DNA of 64,000 bases from Rutidosis leptorrhynchoides (Eukaryota > Streptophyta > Magnoliopsida > Asterales > Asteraceae): the NCBI RefSeq assembly GCF_046630445.1, contig NC_092337.1:225908501-225972500 (forward strand). Reading direction: 5' to 3'. The translations under genes were made by a program, and so were the position numbers. Positions 50,270 to 64,000 of the stretch are shown piece after piece (position 1 is the stretch's first letter; each line of letters starts with the position of its first letter). The notes beneath the pieces were generated by a model. The model saw nothing but the letters and a program-made list of their open reading frames with translations, had not been told where the DNA came from and did no database searches.

Positions 50270-52579
50270 ATCGAATTCGACAAAAAGGATTTGTCTAATC
50301 CACTTCGTTTCTTTTTATCCAAGTTGCTTCTTTTTTTGTCTAACTCACTTCCTTTTTTGTTTGTCAGTTTTGGGAATATCCCCATTCATAGGTCCGAGAT
50401 CTACATCTATGAATTGAAACATAGGTCTTCAAATCGTTCATTTAAAAAAATTGAAACCCTTCTTATTTGATGATCATGAGACTTGCCAAAAATCGAAATT
50501 CTTGATCAATGGGGGAACAATATCACCATTTTTGTTCAATAAGATACCAAAGTGGATGATTGACTCATTCCATACTAGAAATAATCGCAGGAAATCCTTT
50601 AATAACACGGATTCCTATTTCTCAATGATATTCCATGATCAATACAATTGGCTGAATCCCGTGAAATCATTTCATAGAAGTTCCTTGAGATCTTCTTTTT
50701 ATAAAGCAAATCAACTTCGATTCTTGAATAATCCACATCACTTCTGCTTCTATTGTAACAAAAGATTCCCCTTTTATGTGGAAAAGGCCCGTATCAATAA
50801 TTATGATTTTATGTATGGACAATTCCTCAATATCTTGTTCATTCGCAACAAAATATTTTCTTTGTCCGTCGGTAAATAAAAACATGCTTTTTGTGGGAGA
50901 GATACTATTTCAGCAATCGAGTCACGGGTATCTAACATATTCATACCTAAGGCTTTTCCACAAAGTGGTGACGAAACATATAACTTGTACAAATCTTTCA
51001 ATTTTCCAAGTCGATCCAATCCATTCGTTCGTAGAGCTATTTACTCGATCGCAGACATTTCTTGAACACTTCTAACAGAGGGACAAATAGTCAATTTTGA
51101 AAGAACTTATTGTCAACCTCTTTCAGATATGAATCTATCTGACTCAGAAGGGAAGAACTTGTATCAGTATCTCAATTTCAATTCAAACATGGGTTTGATT
51201 CACACTCCATGTTCTGATAAATATTTACCATCCGAAAAGAGGAAAAAATGGAGTCTTTGTCTAAAGAAATGCATTGAGAAAGGGCGGATGTATAGAACTT
51301 TTCAACGAGATAGTGCTTATTCAACTCTCTCAAAATGGAATCTATTCCAAAAATAAATGCCATGGTTCCTTACTTCGACTGGGTACAGATATCTAAAGTT
51401 TTTATTTTTAGATACTTTTTCAAACCTATTGCCGATACTAAGTAGCAGTCAAAAAATTGTATCCATTTTTCATGATATTATGCATGGATCATATATATCA
51501 TGGCGAATTCTTCAGAAAAAATTATGTCTTCCACAAAGGAATCTGATAAGTGAGATTTCGAGTAAGTGTTTCCATAATCTTCTTCTGTCCGAAGAAATGA
51601 TTCATCGAAATAATGAGTCACCATTGATATCGACACATCTGACAAATGTTCGGGAGTTCCTCTATGCAATCCTTTTCCTTCTTCTTGTTGCTGCATATCT
51701 CGTTTATACACATCTTCTCTTTGTTTTCGGGACCTCTAGTGAATTACAGACAGAGTTCGAAAAGGTCAAATCTTTGATGATTCCATCATCTATGATTGAG
51801 TTGCGAAAACTTCTGGATAGGTATCCTACATCTGAACCGAATTCTTTCTGGTTAAAGAAACTCTTTCTAGTTGCTCTGAAACAATTAGGAGATTCTCTAG
51901 GTGGCAGCGTGCTATTGGGTGGTGGTTCCACCAAATCAATACGCTCTAAGAAGAAATATTTGAATATAAATCTCATCGATCTCATAAGTATCATACCGAA
52001 TCCCATCAATCGAATCGCTTTTTCGAGAAATACGAGACATCTAAGTCATACAAGTAAAGATATCTATTCATTTATAAGAAAAAGAAAAAACATGAACGGG
52101 GACTGGATTGATGATAAAATAGAATCCTAGGTTGCAAACAGTGATTCGATGGATGATGAAAAAAGAGAATTCTTGGTTCAGTTCTCCACCTTAACGACAG
52201 AAAAAAGGATGGATCAAATTTTATTGAGTCTGACTCATAGTGATCATTTATCAAAGAATGACTATGGTTATCAAATGATTGAACAACCGGGAGCAATTTA
52301 CTTACGATACTTAGTTGACATTCATAAAAAGTATCTAATGAATTATGAGTTCAATACATCCTCTTTAGCAGAAAGACGGATATTCCTTGCTCATTATCAG
52401 ACAATCACTTACACTTATTCATAAACTGCGTCTGGGGCTAATAGTTTTCATTTTCCATCTCATGGAAAACCCTTTTCGCTCCGCTTACCCTTATCCCTCT
52501 CTAGGGGTATTTTAGTGATAGGTTTCATAGGAACTGGACGATCTTATTTGGTCAAATACCTAGCGCAAAACTCCTATCT
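50270..52579 (+). pseudogene. ycf2: Nuclear plastid DNA: ycf2 internal fragment (part 1)
   Basis: Successive open stretches read as the middle of plastid Ycf2: [18 protein letters not shown] near 50284, [103 protein letters not shown] text, and finally a [12 protein letters not shown] segment, the P-loop region of the AAA-type domain. Ycf2 is part of the plastid protein-import motor and is normally well over 2000 residues; only about 770 codons are here. Stops (after SVGK, after FQK, after DKIES) and small indels show it is an old nuclear copy without function. It is cut at 52579 by a solo LTR and resumes at 63978. Confidence 0.95.
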
Positions 52580-55500
52580 TGAAATGTCCCGTTCATATTG
52601 ATTATAAACGTTCCATATTAATTGATTTCGTTGCGAGGTTTTGACCTCTATATGAGACGTTTTTCAAAGACTGCATTCGTTTTTAAAACAAACCATAACC
52701 TTTATTTTATCGACAAGGTTAAAAAGACACCACCTAGATTATCCAGAAATGATAATCTAAAAATATCACACTTACACACTACCAATACATATTGGTTTAC
52801 AATATTAATATGTTACAACAAAATAAATCTCGAATGCAGTTTTAAACAATATTATACAAGCATGCTGACACCAAATCTTGTCCACATATTAGCATGCAAC
52901 AGCGGAAGCTCTTAATAATCACCTGAGAATAAACATGCTTTAAACGTCAACAAAAATGTTGGTGAGTTATAGGTTTAACCTATATATTTATCAAATTGTA
53001 ATAATAGACCACAAGATTTCATATTTCAATATACATCCCATATATAGAGATAAAAATCATTCATATGGTGAACACCGGGTAACCGACATTAACAAGATGC
53101 ATATAAGAATATCCCCTATCATTCCGGGAAATCCATCGGACATGATAAAACAATATCGAAGTACTAAAGCATCCGCAACCATGGATGGGGTTCGTTAGGC
53201 CCAATAGATCTATCTTTAGGATTCGTGCCAATTAGTAGATCGGTTTACTAATTCTTAGGTTACCAAGCAAAAAGGGGCATATTCGGCTTCGATCATTCAC
53301 CCATATAATGTAGTTTCATTTACTTGTGTCTATTTCGTAAAACATTTATAAAACTGCATGTATTCTCATCCCAAAATATTAGATTTTAAAAGTGAGACTA
53401 TAACTCACTTTCACAGATTTTTACTTCGTCGGGAAGTAAGACTTGGCCACTGGTCGATTCACGAACCTATAACAAATATGAACATATATATCAAAGTATG
53501 TTCAAAATATATTTACAACATTTTTAATACGTTTATGTTTTAAGTTTATTAAGTCAGCTGTCCTCCTTAGTAACCTACAACTAGTTGTCCACAATTAGAT
53601 GTACAGAAATAAATCGATATATATTATCTTGAATCAATCCACGACCCAGTGTATACACGTCTCAGGCTAGATCACAACTCAAAGTATATATATTTTTGGA
53701 ATCAACCTCAACCCTGTATAGGTAACTCAAACATTACTGCATATAGAGTGTCTATGGTTGTTTCAAATAATATATATACATGGGTCGATATGATATGTCA
53801 AAACATTTGTATATGTGTCTATGGTATCCCAAGATTACATAATATATTAGAATACATGTATAATACAATATAAGTTAGCTAGAATATGATTTGTATAGAA
53901 TTGTTACAATATTTCCCGTAGCTAAAACAATCAAAAAATATCCAATCTTGTTTTACCCATAACTTCTTCGTTTTAAATCCGTTTTGAGTCAATCAAATTG
54001 CTATGGTTTCATATTGAACTTTATTTTATGGATCTAAACAGAAAAAGTATAGGTTTATAGTCAGAAATATAAGTTACAAGTCGTTTTTTTAAGAGGTAGT
54101 CATTTTAGTCGAAAGAATGACGTCTTGATGACCATTTTGAAAAACATACTTCCACTTTGAGTTTAACCATGATTTTTGGATATAGTTTCATGTTCATAAG
54201 AAAAATCATTTTCCCAGAATAACAACTTTTAAATCAAAGTTTATCATAGTTTTTAATTATCAAACCCAAAACAACCCGCGGTGTTACTACGACGGCGTAT
54301 ATCCGGTTTTACGGTATTTTTTCGTGTTTTCAGGTTTTAAATCATTAAGTTAGCATATCATATAGATATAGAACATGTGTTTAGTTGATTTTAAAAGTCA
54401 AGCTAGAAGGATTAAATTTTGTTTGCGAACAAGTTTAGAATTAACTAAACTATGTTCTAGTGATTACAAGTTTAAACCTAAACTATGTTCTAGTGATTAC
54501 AAGTTTAAACCTTCGAATAAGGTAGTTTTATATATATGAATCGAATGATGTTATGAACATCATTACTACCTTAAGTTTAGTAGGTAAACCTACTGGAAAT
54601 GATGAAAAAATAACTTGAGCTTCAAAGGATCTTTGGATAGCTTGAAAGTTCTTGAAGCAGAATCATGACACGAAAATAAGTTCAAGTAAGATTTCCACTC
54701 GAAATAAGATTGCTATAGTTATAGAAATTGAATCAAAGTTTGAATATGAGTATTACCTTGTATTAGAAAGATATCTTACTGTAAATAAGAAAGATTTCTT
54801 GAGGTTGGATGATCACTTTACAAGATTGGAAGTAAGCTAGCAAACTTGGAAGTATTCTTGATTTTATGAAACTAGAACTTATAGAATTTATGAAGAACAC
54901 TTAGAACTTGAAGATAGTGAAAGGACCCGTTCATATACATTATAAACGATTCACAATAGTTGATTACATCGCGAGGTACTTGACCTCTATATGATACATT
55001 TTACAAACATTGCATTCGTTTTTAAAAGTCAAACTTTCATTACACCGAAAGTTGACGGCATGCATACCATTTCATAAAATATCCAACTATAATTGTCTTA
55101 ATAATAATCTTGATGAACTCAACGACTCGAATGCAACGTCTTTTGAAATATGTCATGAATGACTCCAAGTAATATCTTTAAAATGAGCAAATACACAGCG
55201 GAAGATTTCTTTCATACCTGAGAATAAACATGCTTTAAAGTGTCAACCAAAAGGTTGGTGAGTTCATTAGTTTATCATAATCGATCATTTTCATAATTTT
55301 AATAGACCACAAGATTTTCATTTTTCATTTCTCATAAATATACGTCCCATGCATAGAGACAAAAATATCATTCATATGGTGAACACCTGGTAACCGACAT
55401 TAACAAGATGCATATAAGAATATCCCTTATCATTCCGGGAAATCCTTCGGACATGATAAAAACAACATCGAAGTAGTAAAGCATCCGGTACTTTGGATAG

Positions 55501-55882
55501 GGTTCGTTAGGCCCAATAGATCTATCTTTAGGATTCGCGTCAATTAGTAGATCGGTTTACTAATTCTTAGGTCACCAAGCAAAAGGGGCATATTCGGCTT
55601 CGATCATTCAACCATATAATGTAGTTTCGATTACTTGTGTCTATTTCGTAAAACAGTTATAAAAACAGCGCATGTATTCTCAGTCCCAAAAATATATATT
55701 GCAAAAGCATTTAAAAAGGGAGCAAATGAAACTCACAATTCTGTATTTCGTAGTAAAAATACATATGACGGTATTGAACAAATGTAAGGTTGGCCTCAGA
55801 TTCACGAACCTATATCACGTATATATATTAACACATATACTTGTAATCGAACAACTAAATTTTAAGTTATATTAATTATTAA

Positions 55883-55960
<78 letters not shown>

Positions 55961-56045
55961 ACTACGACGTATTCATGTTTTCATATATAATTATATTAAT
56001 ATCTTATAATATATATATTCATAGAAATGTTTATTTGTTATGATG

Positions 56046-56141
<96 letters not shown>

Positions 56142-56251
56142 TAAAAATGATAATACTTATAATAGTAAAAAAATAATGATACTACTATTAATGATAATAA
56201 TAATAATAATACTAATTCTACTCTTAATGATAATACTAATACTAATGTTAA

Positions 56252-56377
<126 letters not shown>

Positions 56378-56419
56378 GATAGAAATCAGATACTACCTTA
56401 AAGAGTCTTTCCCCAAAAA

Positions 56420-56486
56420 AATGTCACGGACAGGGCTCGAACCCCCGACCCCTCACTAACCCGCAAACTCTCTTAACCATTACTCC
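56420..56486 (-). other. tRNA-like block in 3' LTR of element B
   Basis: On the minus strand: GGAGTAATGGTTAAGAG (A-box-like) then GGGGTTCGAGCCC (B-box pattern), followed by TGTCCGTGACA and the (AAT)n array. Third copy of the block described at 43965-44040, in the same orientation relative to its LTR. Not a functional tRNA. Confidence 0.6.
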
Positions 56487-56698
56487 ATTGTTTCTTTTCT
56501 AATTAAAACCCACGGTTTATTTTATTTAACTTATCCTTCTGTTTCTCTACTTCTTCTTCTTAATTTAAACAACCGGGCTAATCACAACCCATTATCATTA
56601 TCATTAACGCCTTCATCATCATAATTAACTCATTATCATCATAAAGTATTACCGAATCATTTAATTTAATTGCGGGAATTATGTAGTCTTCCCAAAAA

Positions 56699-56914
56699 TT
56701 AAGCTTTAAAAGTCCATAAGCAATTTCGTACATGTTCAAGTATCATAAGCGGGACCACAGTAAAAGCTCCATTTCTTGAAATTGTGGATATGAAACCCTT
56801 ATAAAAATCCATGGGTCCTTCGGTCTTAACAGTTTTCACAGCACAAAAAAATTGCCACTTTAGACAGTGGGTCTGCCCTTCCACTTTCTTTGCTTTACCC
56901 ATACATGTTCCCAC
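56699..56914 (-). pseudogene. Captured fragment of a mitochondrial carrier (dicarboxylate carrier/UCP-like), C-terminal end
   Basis: The last ~50 codons before the TAA at 56699 read CAVKTVKTEGPMDFYKGF, then ISTISRNGAFTVVPLMILEH. This follows the third repeat of plant mitochondrial dicarboxylate carriers/uncoupling-type proteins (pattern CALKTVKxEG..xLYKGFIPTxSRQxPFTxVLFVTLEQV). The upstream ~20 codons (56852-56914) are not clearly related. It lies inside the LTR of element B, in sense orientation, upstream of the tRNA-like block. Too short to function and with several conserved residues replaced. Carriers of this family exchange dicarboxylates across the inner mitochondrial membrane; here it is only a marker of gene capture. 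Confidence 0.75.
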
Positions 56915-58631
56915 TTAATTAACATCATCAAGTGTCCATCCATAAAAAAATGAATCGCCAACTCAACAAAAAAAAATGAAAGTAACGGCCCACTGAAAAA
57001 AAATCGGTCTCTACTTGCTTTAGTGGAATGATAAAAAAATATGTAGGGTGAAGTGGGGTTAACAAATGGAAATATGATTTTGCAAGTGGTATTTCTGTGG
57101 GTAATTAATTATGGGGTAGTTATATATATCGGCCAGCAAGAAATAAACGAGAACTTGCCATCTTCATCATAATACAATTGCATAAACGTCCACTATCTCA
57201 CATTATTCTCTTCCTCTCCCATTTTCTTCGTTAACAGTAGCAGAAAACGAGAATTGGCAGGTTAATGATTTTTATTGTGTGGGTTTCTAGGTGATGTTAT
57301 GGTGGTTGGTGTTGAGCTTTTGTCAAACCGAATTCGAACAGAAAACACGTAGCAGCTTTGCAAGTGTGTGTGGTAACCGTAAGTTATGGTGTTTGGTTGG
57401 TCATAATCAAACAGGAACAAGAATCGTGAGGGACCAAGGGTGGCGTGAATTTGGTACCGGTTTATATGGGTACTTGAGTTGATGAGTTGATGAGTTGATG
57501 AAGTAGAAGATTAAACATGGTGATTTAATGGTGTTGGTTGAATTCTATGATGATGGTGGTCTAGCGTGTTGATGGTAATATAGGTGGATGTGAAGGTGGT
57601 GAAGATTGTGGTGATGGAATTCGATAAAAAAGAATTAAACAGATAAAGTTACAAGTGGGTTGTGGAGGTGATCAATATGGGTGTATTTGGTGGGTTTGAT
57701 ACAAAGTTGCAGGCAACAGAGGTGTCGAGCTTTATATCTTGGTTTTCTATTTTCTTTTCACAAATTGAAGTAGAATATATATAATGTGATTGAAGTGTAA
57801 TAATAATGGATCACAGGTTGTTTGTATTTGATAATTGAGAATAATGTTTAACAGATATAATCACAGCTAAGGTAACACAATCACGTTTTGTTTGCTAGTT
57901 TAATTGGTACGACCAATTTAATCACAACGGAAGAATTTTTAGAAAAACTCCAATCGACCCTAACAGAATTTTGTTTGTTACTAGGACCAATTGGGATTAA
58001 ATCGTACCAGTTTGCAATTATAAAAATGAATTACATCACAGCTTGATAACGATAGGAAACAGAATACATCAATTATTTGTATAAATTTAGTATTTACAGT
58101 ATTTATATATATACCTGTATATATTACGTATAATACAGATTCCATATACTACTTCCTAATATGTATTTATATATTTAAATCAGTATATGTATAGATGTAT
58201 CTATATATATGCACATATATTATATATAAATAATCGTATGAATTTATAATAGTAATTATAATAATAATACTCTTATAAACAATAATAAATAACAAATAAT
58301 ATTTAGAATAATAATATTATTGATAATAATAATATCTATAAGATTTATAATAATAACATTAATAATAATAATATTAATTATAATAATACTAATATTATTA
58401 ATTATAATAATACTATTAGTAATAATGTTAGTAATAATAATATTATAACAATTTATATTTATCACACTTCATAACTATATATTATATGTTGAGAGATATT
58501 AATTAATAATACAGATTTTAATATTAAATGAAAATAGTCATAGTATTATTTGTATAATAACTATATCTTTAACTTGTAATTTCATATATTATTATTACAA
58601 TTTATTAATTTTTTAATATTTAATAATTACA

Positions 58632-58685
<54 letters not shown>

Positions 58686-58817
58686 CAACATATTTTGAAT
58701 ATTTAATATCTATACATTTTATATATTATAATGTACAAAAACAATAATTTTGTATATCAATCATGTATATAATGTATAATTCCACTGTTGCTTATATTTT
58801 GAATAGCAAATAATTAA

Positions 58818-58928
<111 letters not shown>

Positions 58929-59307
58929 AAACAATAATTTCAGATTACATCATTTAATTACTTTGTTAATATTGACAAATTATTATTTTATTTAAATCAT
59001 TTGTGTTTAATATACACTTATATATTTAAAATTACAAGTTTTAGTTATTTTAAGTTATCTTAAATCACAAAATAGTTCATTAATATATTTAATTTATTAT
59101 ATATATAATCATTCACATATATAATCATTTATGTATACCTTTTTAAAATTTAAAGGTTTGTGAATCGTCGGAAATAGTCAAAGGTTAACTGAATATATGA
59201 ACATAGTTCCAAACTTTTCAAGACTCAACATTACAGACTTTGCTTATCGTGTTGAAACTATATAAAGATTAAGTTTAAATTTGGTAGGAAATTTTCGAGT
59301 CGTCACA

Positions 59308-62039
59308 GTACCTACCCGTTAAAGAAATTTCATCCCGAAATTTGAGTGTGGTTGTCATGGCTAACAATAAGAATGTTTTCATGATGAATATGAATTGATA
59401 TAATAGAATTTTATCATCATTGAATGATACAGATAAAATAATTCAATTATTCGAAGCGTACGAGTGAAGCTATTACAAAAGAGTGAAAGGAATAAATGCA
59501 GATTTGACTTAATCGGTGACGTAGTCACGGTTAAATTCCGGAATTCAAGGAATTTAAACAAAATCTTTGTAATAAGATTTGATTCTTCAGAAATTAAAGA
59601 AATTAGGATCCTCTTTGGTTAAATGCGATAATCTGTTTTGATTCATCTGTCGGATATTTTACTATAAATCCACCCCCTTCGTTTTCTTTATATTTTGAAG
59701 TTCCATCCTTTTGTTTTTCTCTTCCCGACTTTAAGTCAAGCTAATAATGGTCCAAAATTCGTATATACGAATTTTCAGAATGAACAGAGTTAATGTTCTA
59801 ATAAAGAAATGGTAATAGCACGATCTTGATTGGTTAAATTATCAGAATTCAAGAGGAAAGATAGAACTATCAGGAAGATATGTTCTCGATATTTTTGGAG
59901 ATTAAGTACAATGTAAGAGTCTTGTAACATGGCACATGATGATGTTATAGTCTGTGAATCATCAAGTTTCATTAGAAACTCAGCATAACTTACTGTAATA
60001 TAATCAAGTTGATCAAATATCATTATATTATACTAACTCATGCTTCAGTTCCTAACACCACTTCAAAAACATTTATATTTTAAATTTGAATTGTTCAGAA
60101 TTTAGAAACTAAACAGTTTCCTTTCTGATGTAATATAGATAGCACGAAGAGATGAATAATTTTGGACAAGAATATTTATGAAAATATCCTCAGAAATATC
60201 GAAGATATTTATGATGATATTTTGGAATTTCTAAGATCGAAGGTTGATGAAGAAAGATTTTTCCACAAGATTTAACATGAGTACGGAGCAAGCTATTCGC
60301 TAAAGATTTTATCAGAATCAGAATTATCAGGATTCTTTATGTACAAGTTTAGTCTTTGTGATTTGTCCACAGTCTCCTTCATAATTTCGTATAATCTGCT
60401 TTTTGGTACCAAATTTTCTATTGAGCGTTTCCGACACTCCATTCTTTATCATCAAACTTTTGACTGTTAAGGTCGTTTACAGTTTTTTTTGCTGCTTCAT
60501 TCAGCTTTTTCACATTCGGAGTATTGGTTCATAGATTGGGTGCTTTTCAGAATTTCAGAATGGAAGATCACAATTCTAAGAGATAAATATTATATGTATA
60601 CGTATAACAATTGATGTAGAAATGTTGCGAGATTCGAAATACTGGTTGCGGATTTCCGTTACTTGATACATCATTTCTCGTTACAAAATGCGGCTGAGTA
60701 TATGTTAGAGTTTTAATGAACAAATATAGTGGTTTTTCGGAGAGACTTAAGCCAATGAGTAATGAAGTTGCTGATAAGTTTACTGTTAATGTGATGGAAT
60801 ATAAAGATTCCCTGGTAACGATGACGAAGGTAAACTTATATATCAAAGTTATAGTAGAGTTTATTCGAATGAAAAGTCAAAATTGATTTGCTGAAGCTGT
60901 GAGAAAATTGGCTAATTTGAAAAGAAAGAAAAAAATTGCAATGTTATTTTCGGTAATAACAATGCCAAAGGAGCTAGCACAGATACGTTTTAAATGTTTA
61001 CTCAGGTTCCGAGTGTTTTGAAGTGTATAACTATATGCATCAATCTTTTCTTCCGTAGATGAAGTGCGGTTGGTTCATCCTCTCGATTGAGGTGTTTTCA
61101 AGAATTACGAAAGGTTTGAACGCAGATTGTAATCGTCAAGATACAAATGAGGTTTAAGATGAAATCAAGTGGCAAACTTGAAAAATTGTTTAGTTTCATA
61201 TGTTATAGTAAATATTTTAATTCATTTTAATTGTCCAATGTTGGTAGTCCATAGTTGATAGTCCACAGTTAGCAGTTCACAGTTGCTAATTTAATAATTC
61301 ATATATAGTTTATAATATTCGAATTAATTAATATGTATCGTGACCCGTGTACATGTCTCAGACTCGATCACAGCTCAAAATATATATATTATTATAGAAT
61401 CAACCTCAACCCTGTATAGCTAACTCGATCATTACTGCATATAGAGTGTCTATGGTTATTCCAAATAATATATATAGATGCATCGATATGATATGTCAAA
61501 ACCTTGTATACGTGTCTCGATATTTAAAGTGCGTAAAATAAATAACAGAAATTAAATGTCGATAAATTATATTGCGAGAATATAAATTACGATAAATAAA
61601 TTGCGATGAATAAAATGTAATCAGTTAGCTAGGAACAGTTAGCTAGGATTTCGTTAGCATGGATTCTTAACAAAATTTCTCATAAATAATTTGTTTGTTT
61701 CTAACAAATTTTATTTTGTCCAATGTTTTCTTCATTATGCCACTTGTTGGATTCTGATAAGTCAAAATCCAAATTATGAAATTGAATAGAAATGGTTATT
61801 CTATGGTGAACGGATTCGTATATCAGTGGTTGTAAATAGGATAGTAAATGACTGTTGAATTAGATTTGAAAGATTGTACAGTATACTTATTAATGTGAAA
61901 TTTAAATGTTCCTCGGGTATTACCTACCCGTTAAAATATTTTCACAATTAACAGTTTGTACGAAAGAATTTTTAATTACAGTCTTTATGAAAAAAAATAT
62001 ATATACATATATATTTTCTTCGGATGTAATCATGGATTT
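59308..62039 (-). other. Conserved non-coding interior of element B
   Basis: Matches the interior of element A in reverse. It includes the AACGGGTAGGTA motif just inside the 3' LTR (59309-59320) and again at 61921-61932 within the hairpin CGGGTATTACCTACCCG. The module shared with the family-4 LTR is at about 61330-61510. No significant ORF. Confidence 0.7.
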
Positions 62040-62430
62040 AATGAGTCAATATGATATTAAACTCATTTGATTTACCATTAGAACAAGAATATATAATCTC
62101 TAAAACATTAGAGATTACATAATCGCCATGTCGAACGAAGATAAATGATGTAGAATGATTCGCAGATTGATGATTATGCTCGAGGTACATAATGAGATGT
62201 TGAGGTGTGAGATGTTGAGGTGTGAGATGTTGAACTTGGGTTGTTGGTGGTACTGGTATTGATGTTGGTGGAACTGTTGGTGCCGTTGATGTTGCTGAAG
62301 CTGGTACATTTTGCACCATATTTTTCAAGGCTACAACTCGGGCGTGAAGTTCGTTAACTTCTTCTATTATTCCGGGATGATTGTCGATCGGAACGAGCGG
62401 ATGAATAAGGTTTAGAATAAGGTTTAGAAT
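62040..62430 (-). CDS. Gag-like ORF of element B (5' truncated)
   Basis: An open minus-strand frame of about 130 codons ending at 62038. It starts inside the deletion junction, so the true N-terminus is gone. A helical part (GIIEEVNELHARVVALKNMV) is followed by a Thr/Pro-rich linker with a short internal repeat (HLTPQHLTPQHL). No capsid or zinc finger. Homologous in layout to the ORF at 38415-38755. Confidence 0.5.
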
Positions 62431-63977
62431 ATATATATATATATATTGAAACAATAATTTCAGAGTACATCATTTAATTACTTTGTTAATATTGACAAAT
62501 TTTTTTTTTTTTAAATCATTTGTGTTTAATATACACTTATATATTTAAAATTACAAGTTTTAGTTATTTTAAGTTATCTTAAATCATAAAATAGTTCATT
62601 AATATATTTAATTTATTATATATATAATCATTCACATATATAATCATTTATGTATACCTTTTTAAAATTTAAAGGTTCGTGAATCGTCGGGAATAGTCAA
62701 AGGTTAACTGAATATATGAACATAGTTCCAAACTTTTCAAGACTCAACATTACAGACTTTTCTTATCGTGTCGAAACTATATAAAGATTAAGTTTAAATT
62801 TGGTCGGAAATTTCCGGGTCGTCACAGATAGAACTTGAGAGAGATCAATTAGATGAAGAAAATTGAAGAATGAAAGTGTTTGTAGGTGTTTTTGGTCATT
62901 GGTATATGGATTTGATATAAAGGATGTGTAATTTTATTTACATGTAAATAAGTCATGAATGATTACTAATGTTTTTGTAATTTTATGAGATATTTCATGC
63001 TAGTTGCCAATTGATGGTTCCCACATGTGTTAGGTGACTCACATGGGCTGCTAAGAGCTGATCATTGGAGTGTATATACCAATAGTACATACATCTAAAA
63101 GTTGTGTATTGTACGAGTACGAATACGGGTGCATACGAGTAGAATTGTTGATGAAACTGAATGAGGATGTAATTGTAAGAATTTTTGTTAAGTAGAAGTA
63201 TTTTGATAAGTGTCTTGAAGTCTTTTAAAAGTGTATGAATACATATTAAAACACTACATGTATATACATTTTAACTGAGTCGTTAAATCATCGTTAGTCA
63301 TTACATGTAAATGTTGTTTTGAAACCTTTAAGTTAACGATCTTGTTAAATGTTGTTAACCCATTGTTTATTATATCTAAAGAGATGTTAAATTATTACAT
63401 TTTCATGATATTATGATATATTAATATATCTTAGTATGATATATATACAGTTAAATGTTGTTACAACGATAATCGTTACATATATGTCTCGTTTCGAAAT
63501 CATTAAGTTAGTAGTCTTTTTTTTACATATGTAGTTCATTGTTAATACACTTAATGACATGTTTACTTATCATTTATCATGATTAAACATAGTGTATCAA
63601 TATCTTAATATGATTCATATGTATTTAGTAAGACGTTGTTATAATAATCGTTATATATATCGTTTCGATTTTCTTAATTCAATAAACTCAATTTTATGTA
63701 TATAACTCATTGTTAAAATACCTAATGAGATACTTACTTATCATAATATCATGTTAACTATATATATAATCACATATATGTCATCATATAGTTTTTACAA
63801 GTTTTAACGTTCATGAATCACCGGTCAACTTGGGTGGTCAATTGTCTACATGAAACTCATTTCAAATAATCAAGTCTTAACAAGTTTGATTGCTTAACAT
63901 GTTGGAAACATTTAATCATGCAAATATAGTTTTCAATTAATATATAATCATGAAAAAGTTCGGGTCACTACATATCT

Positions 63978-64000
63978 TCCTTTCATTACGGTATTTCTGA
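63978..64000 (+). pseudogene. ycf2: ycf2 fragment, continuation after the solo LTR
   Basis: TCCTTTCATTACGGTATTTC continues the ycf2 reading that breaks off at 52579 (…SY | LPFITVFL), in frame once the solo LTR and one TATCT are removed. It runs off the right edge, so the plastid insert is longer than seen here. Confidence 0.85.

Noticed and set aside
50451..52424. Several long ORFs as functional Ycf2 pieces or new genes
   Set aside because: They are consecutive parts of one plastid gene broken by stops and indels, lacking both ends, embedded in nuclear transposons.
47510..54917. One large inverted duplication flanking the plastid DNA
   Set aside because: Each arm is an independent solo LTR with its own TSD (AATCA and TATCT), so the symmetry comes from two insertions in opposite orientation.
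57291..57482. 63-codon ORF in the LTR of element B
   Set aside because: No recognisable domain, TG-rich LTR sequence, no support for coding.

Overview
The window is AT-rich nuclear DNA of a flowering plant. An Asteraceae (daisy family) genome is the best fit. The one intact host gene is a 7-exon TPS-a sesquiterpene synthase of the farnesene/amorphadiene-synthase type common in that family, and the long AT- and AAT-laden LTR families also suit it. The species cannot be named from the sequence. Almost everything else is transposable elements inserted into one another. For seven insertions I could read the target-site duplication (TSD) on both sides, so the order of events can be rebuilt.

Layout. 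1-6300: a decayed Tat-lineage Ty3/gypsy element on the minus strand. It has a pol with two in-frame stops, a dual RNase H, no visible gag, and an antisense ORF downstream of pol that runs off the left edge. 6300-9200: non-coding DNA with a tandem duplication and a 490-bp inverted repeat. 9201-11835: the terpene synthase gene, minus strand, with introns, splice sites, TATA box and catalytic motifs intact. 11836-13804: its upstream DNA, part of which recurs at 28150-28570. 13805-28083: a PIF/Harbinger-like DNA transposon (TSD TAA). Its ORF1 is split by a 2.5-kb element with non-canonical TA...TA ends (TSD AGCTC). Its other ORF is split by a 9-kb gypsy element (TSD ACATC) whose LTRs are almost identical, whose gag is open, and whose pol is rubble.

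28725-50200: an old minus-strand LTR (F) containing a solo LTR of a second family (30984-49883, TSD AATCA). That solo LTR contains a 2.2-kb LTR (31294-46664, TSD GTATT), which in turn contains a large non-autonomous LARD-like element (A, 33435-46598, TSD CACAA). A is interrupted by CACTA-type DNA and by a fragmented GDT1-like host gene. 50270-52579 is a plastid ycf2 fragment in the nuclear genome (NUPT). It resumes at 63978 after a solo LTR (52580-63972, TSD TATCT), which is itself split by a second LARD-like element (B, 54918-62826, TSD GATAG).

How the parts relate. The terpene synthase should act alone as a cytosolic enzyme on farnesyl diphosphate; no P450 or other pathway gene is present. 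No complete autonomous transposon is present. The 9-kb gypsy copy has gag without pol, the Tat copy has pol without gag, and A and B have only a short gag-like ORF, so the recent movers must have used proteins made elsewhere. The observations most worth following are: (i) a six-copy hairpin array whose stems change sequence but keep pairing; (ii) a small hairpin next to a TTCTCAGG motif at nine positions in several LTR families, with a covarying base pair; (iii) fragments of two host transporter genes inside LTR elements.
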